A stretch of 5,096 nucleotides of DNA, from contig JAUUWD010000159.1 of assembly GCA_030589225.1 (NCBI GenBank), forward strand, positions 1 to 5,096, given 5' to 3'. The notes under the pieces were generated by a model. The model had not been told where the DNA came from and searched no databases. It saw nothing but the letters and a program-made list of their open reading frames with translations. The position numbers were made by a program, and so were the translations under genes. The stretch is from Desulfobacteraceae bacterium. GTDB lineage: Bacteria > Desulfobacterota > DSM-4660 > Desulfatiglandales > Desulfatiglandaceae. The stretch's first letter is position 1. Each line of letters begins with the position of its first letter. Positions 4,974 to 5,096 of the stretch are shown one piece after another.

Positions 4974-5096
4974 GGAATAGTTAAACGAGACTTAGTCGTC
5001 TTGGAAATATATCTATTTGGCCAAGTTACATCCTACTTTGAGGTTTCCCCGGGAGCCTGCGAGCTGGTAGGAAAGGAACCGTCACGGTAGAAGGAG
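4974..5096 (+). promoter_or_regulatory. Non-coding leader with hairpins and a terminal AAGGAG site
   Basis: No coding frame is supported. The strongest fold is 5000-5025: CTTGGAAATA (5000-5009) pairs with TATTT (5014-5018) and CCAAG (5021-5025) around a TATC loop, with GG bulged. Further on, CCTAC (5032-5036) can pair with GTAGG (5067-5071), enclosing AGGTT/AGCCT (5041-5045 and 5054-5058), and ACCG-TCA-CGGT forms a small stem (5078-5088). The window ends in AAGGAG (5091-5096), a perfect Shine-Dalgarno sequence. I therefore read this as the 5' leader of a gene starting just beyond. I recognise no known riboswitch class in it. Confidence 0.4.

Overview
The window looks like a chromosomal piece of an anaerobic bacterium, most plausibly a Desulfobacterota (deltaproteobacterial) lineage. 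This rests on three things: an ADP-forming acyl-CoA synthetase ATP-grasp domain, an octaheme hydroxylamine-oxidoreductase-family cytochrome, and the style of the intergenic repeats. The taxonomic call is an inference from gene content, not from a marker gene. All five protein-coding genes are on the + strand.

Layout. (1) Bases 2-334 are the C-terminal end of an ADP-forming acetate/acyl-CoA ligase ATP-grasp region. (2) Bases 335-836 are a repeat-rich, gene-free spacer. It holds a palindrome plus three tandem GGTA-type heptamers, several short hairpins with 3-nt loops, and an inverted pair of four-copy heptamer arrays (CGAA type facing TTCG type). (3) Bases 837-2432 encode an AMP-forming acyl-CoA ligase of about 531 residues. 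(4) Ten bases later comes recO (2443-3186), encoding a zinc-finger RecO recombination mediator. (5) After a 31-base gap, a small AT-rich gene (3218-3619) encodes an NTF2/SnoaL-like protein. (6) It overlaps by ATGA the start of an exported cytochrome with eight CxxCH haem sites (3616-4935), recognisable as HAO family. (7) The stop codon of that cytochrome lies inside a second copy of the palindrome plus heptamer repeat (4925-4973). (8) Bases 4974-5096 are non-coding, can fold into hairpins, and end in a perfect AAGGAG ribosome-binding site, so a further + strand gene probably starts just outside the window.

How the genes fit together. The acyl-CoA ligase and recO look co-transcribed, and no terminator is visible between recO and the last two genes, so 837-4935 could be one transcript. 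The functions are mixed: fatty/organic acid activation, DNA repair, and periplasmic nitrogen-compound redox chemistry. The most distinctive part is the low-GC NTF2-like gene translationally linked to a compact octaheme HAO-like cytochrome, with no NapC/NrfH-type quinol partner in view. The same dispersed repeat, in the same orientation, closes the 3' ends of the first and the last gene and so brackets the whole block.
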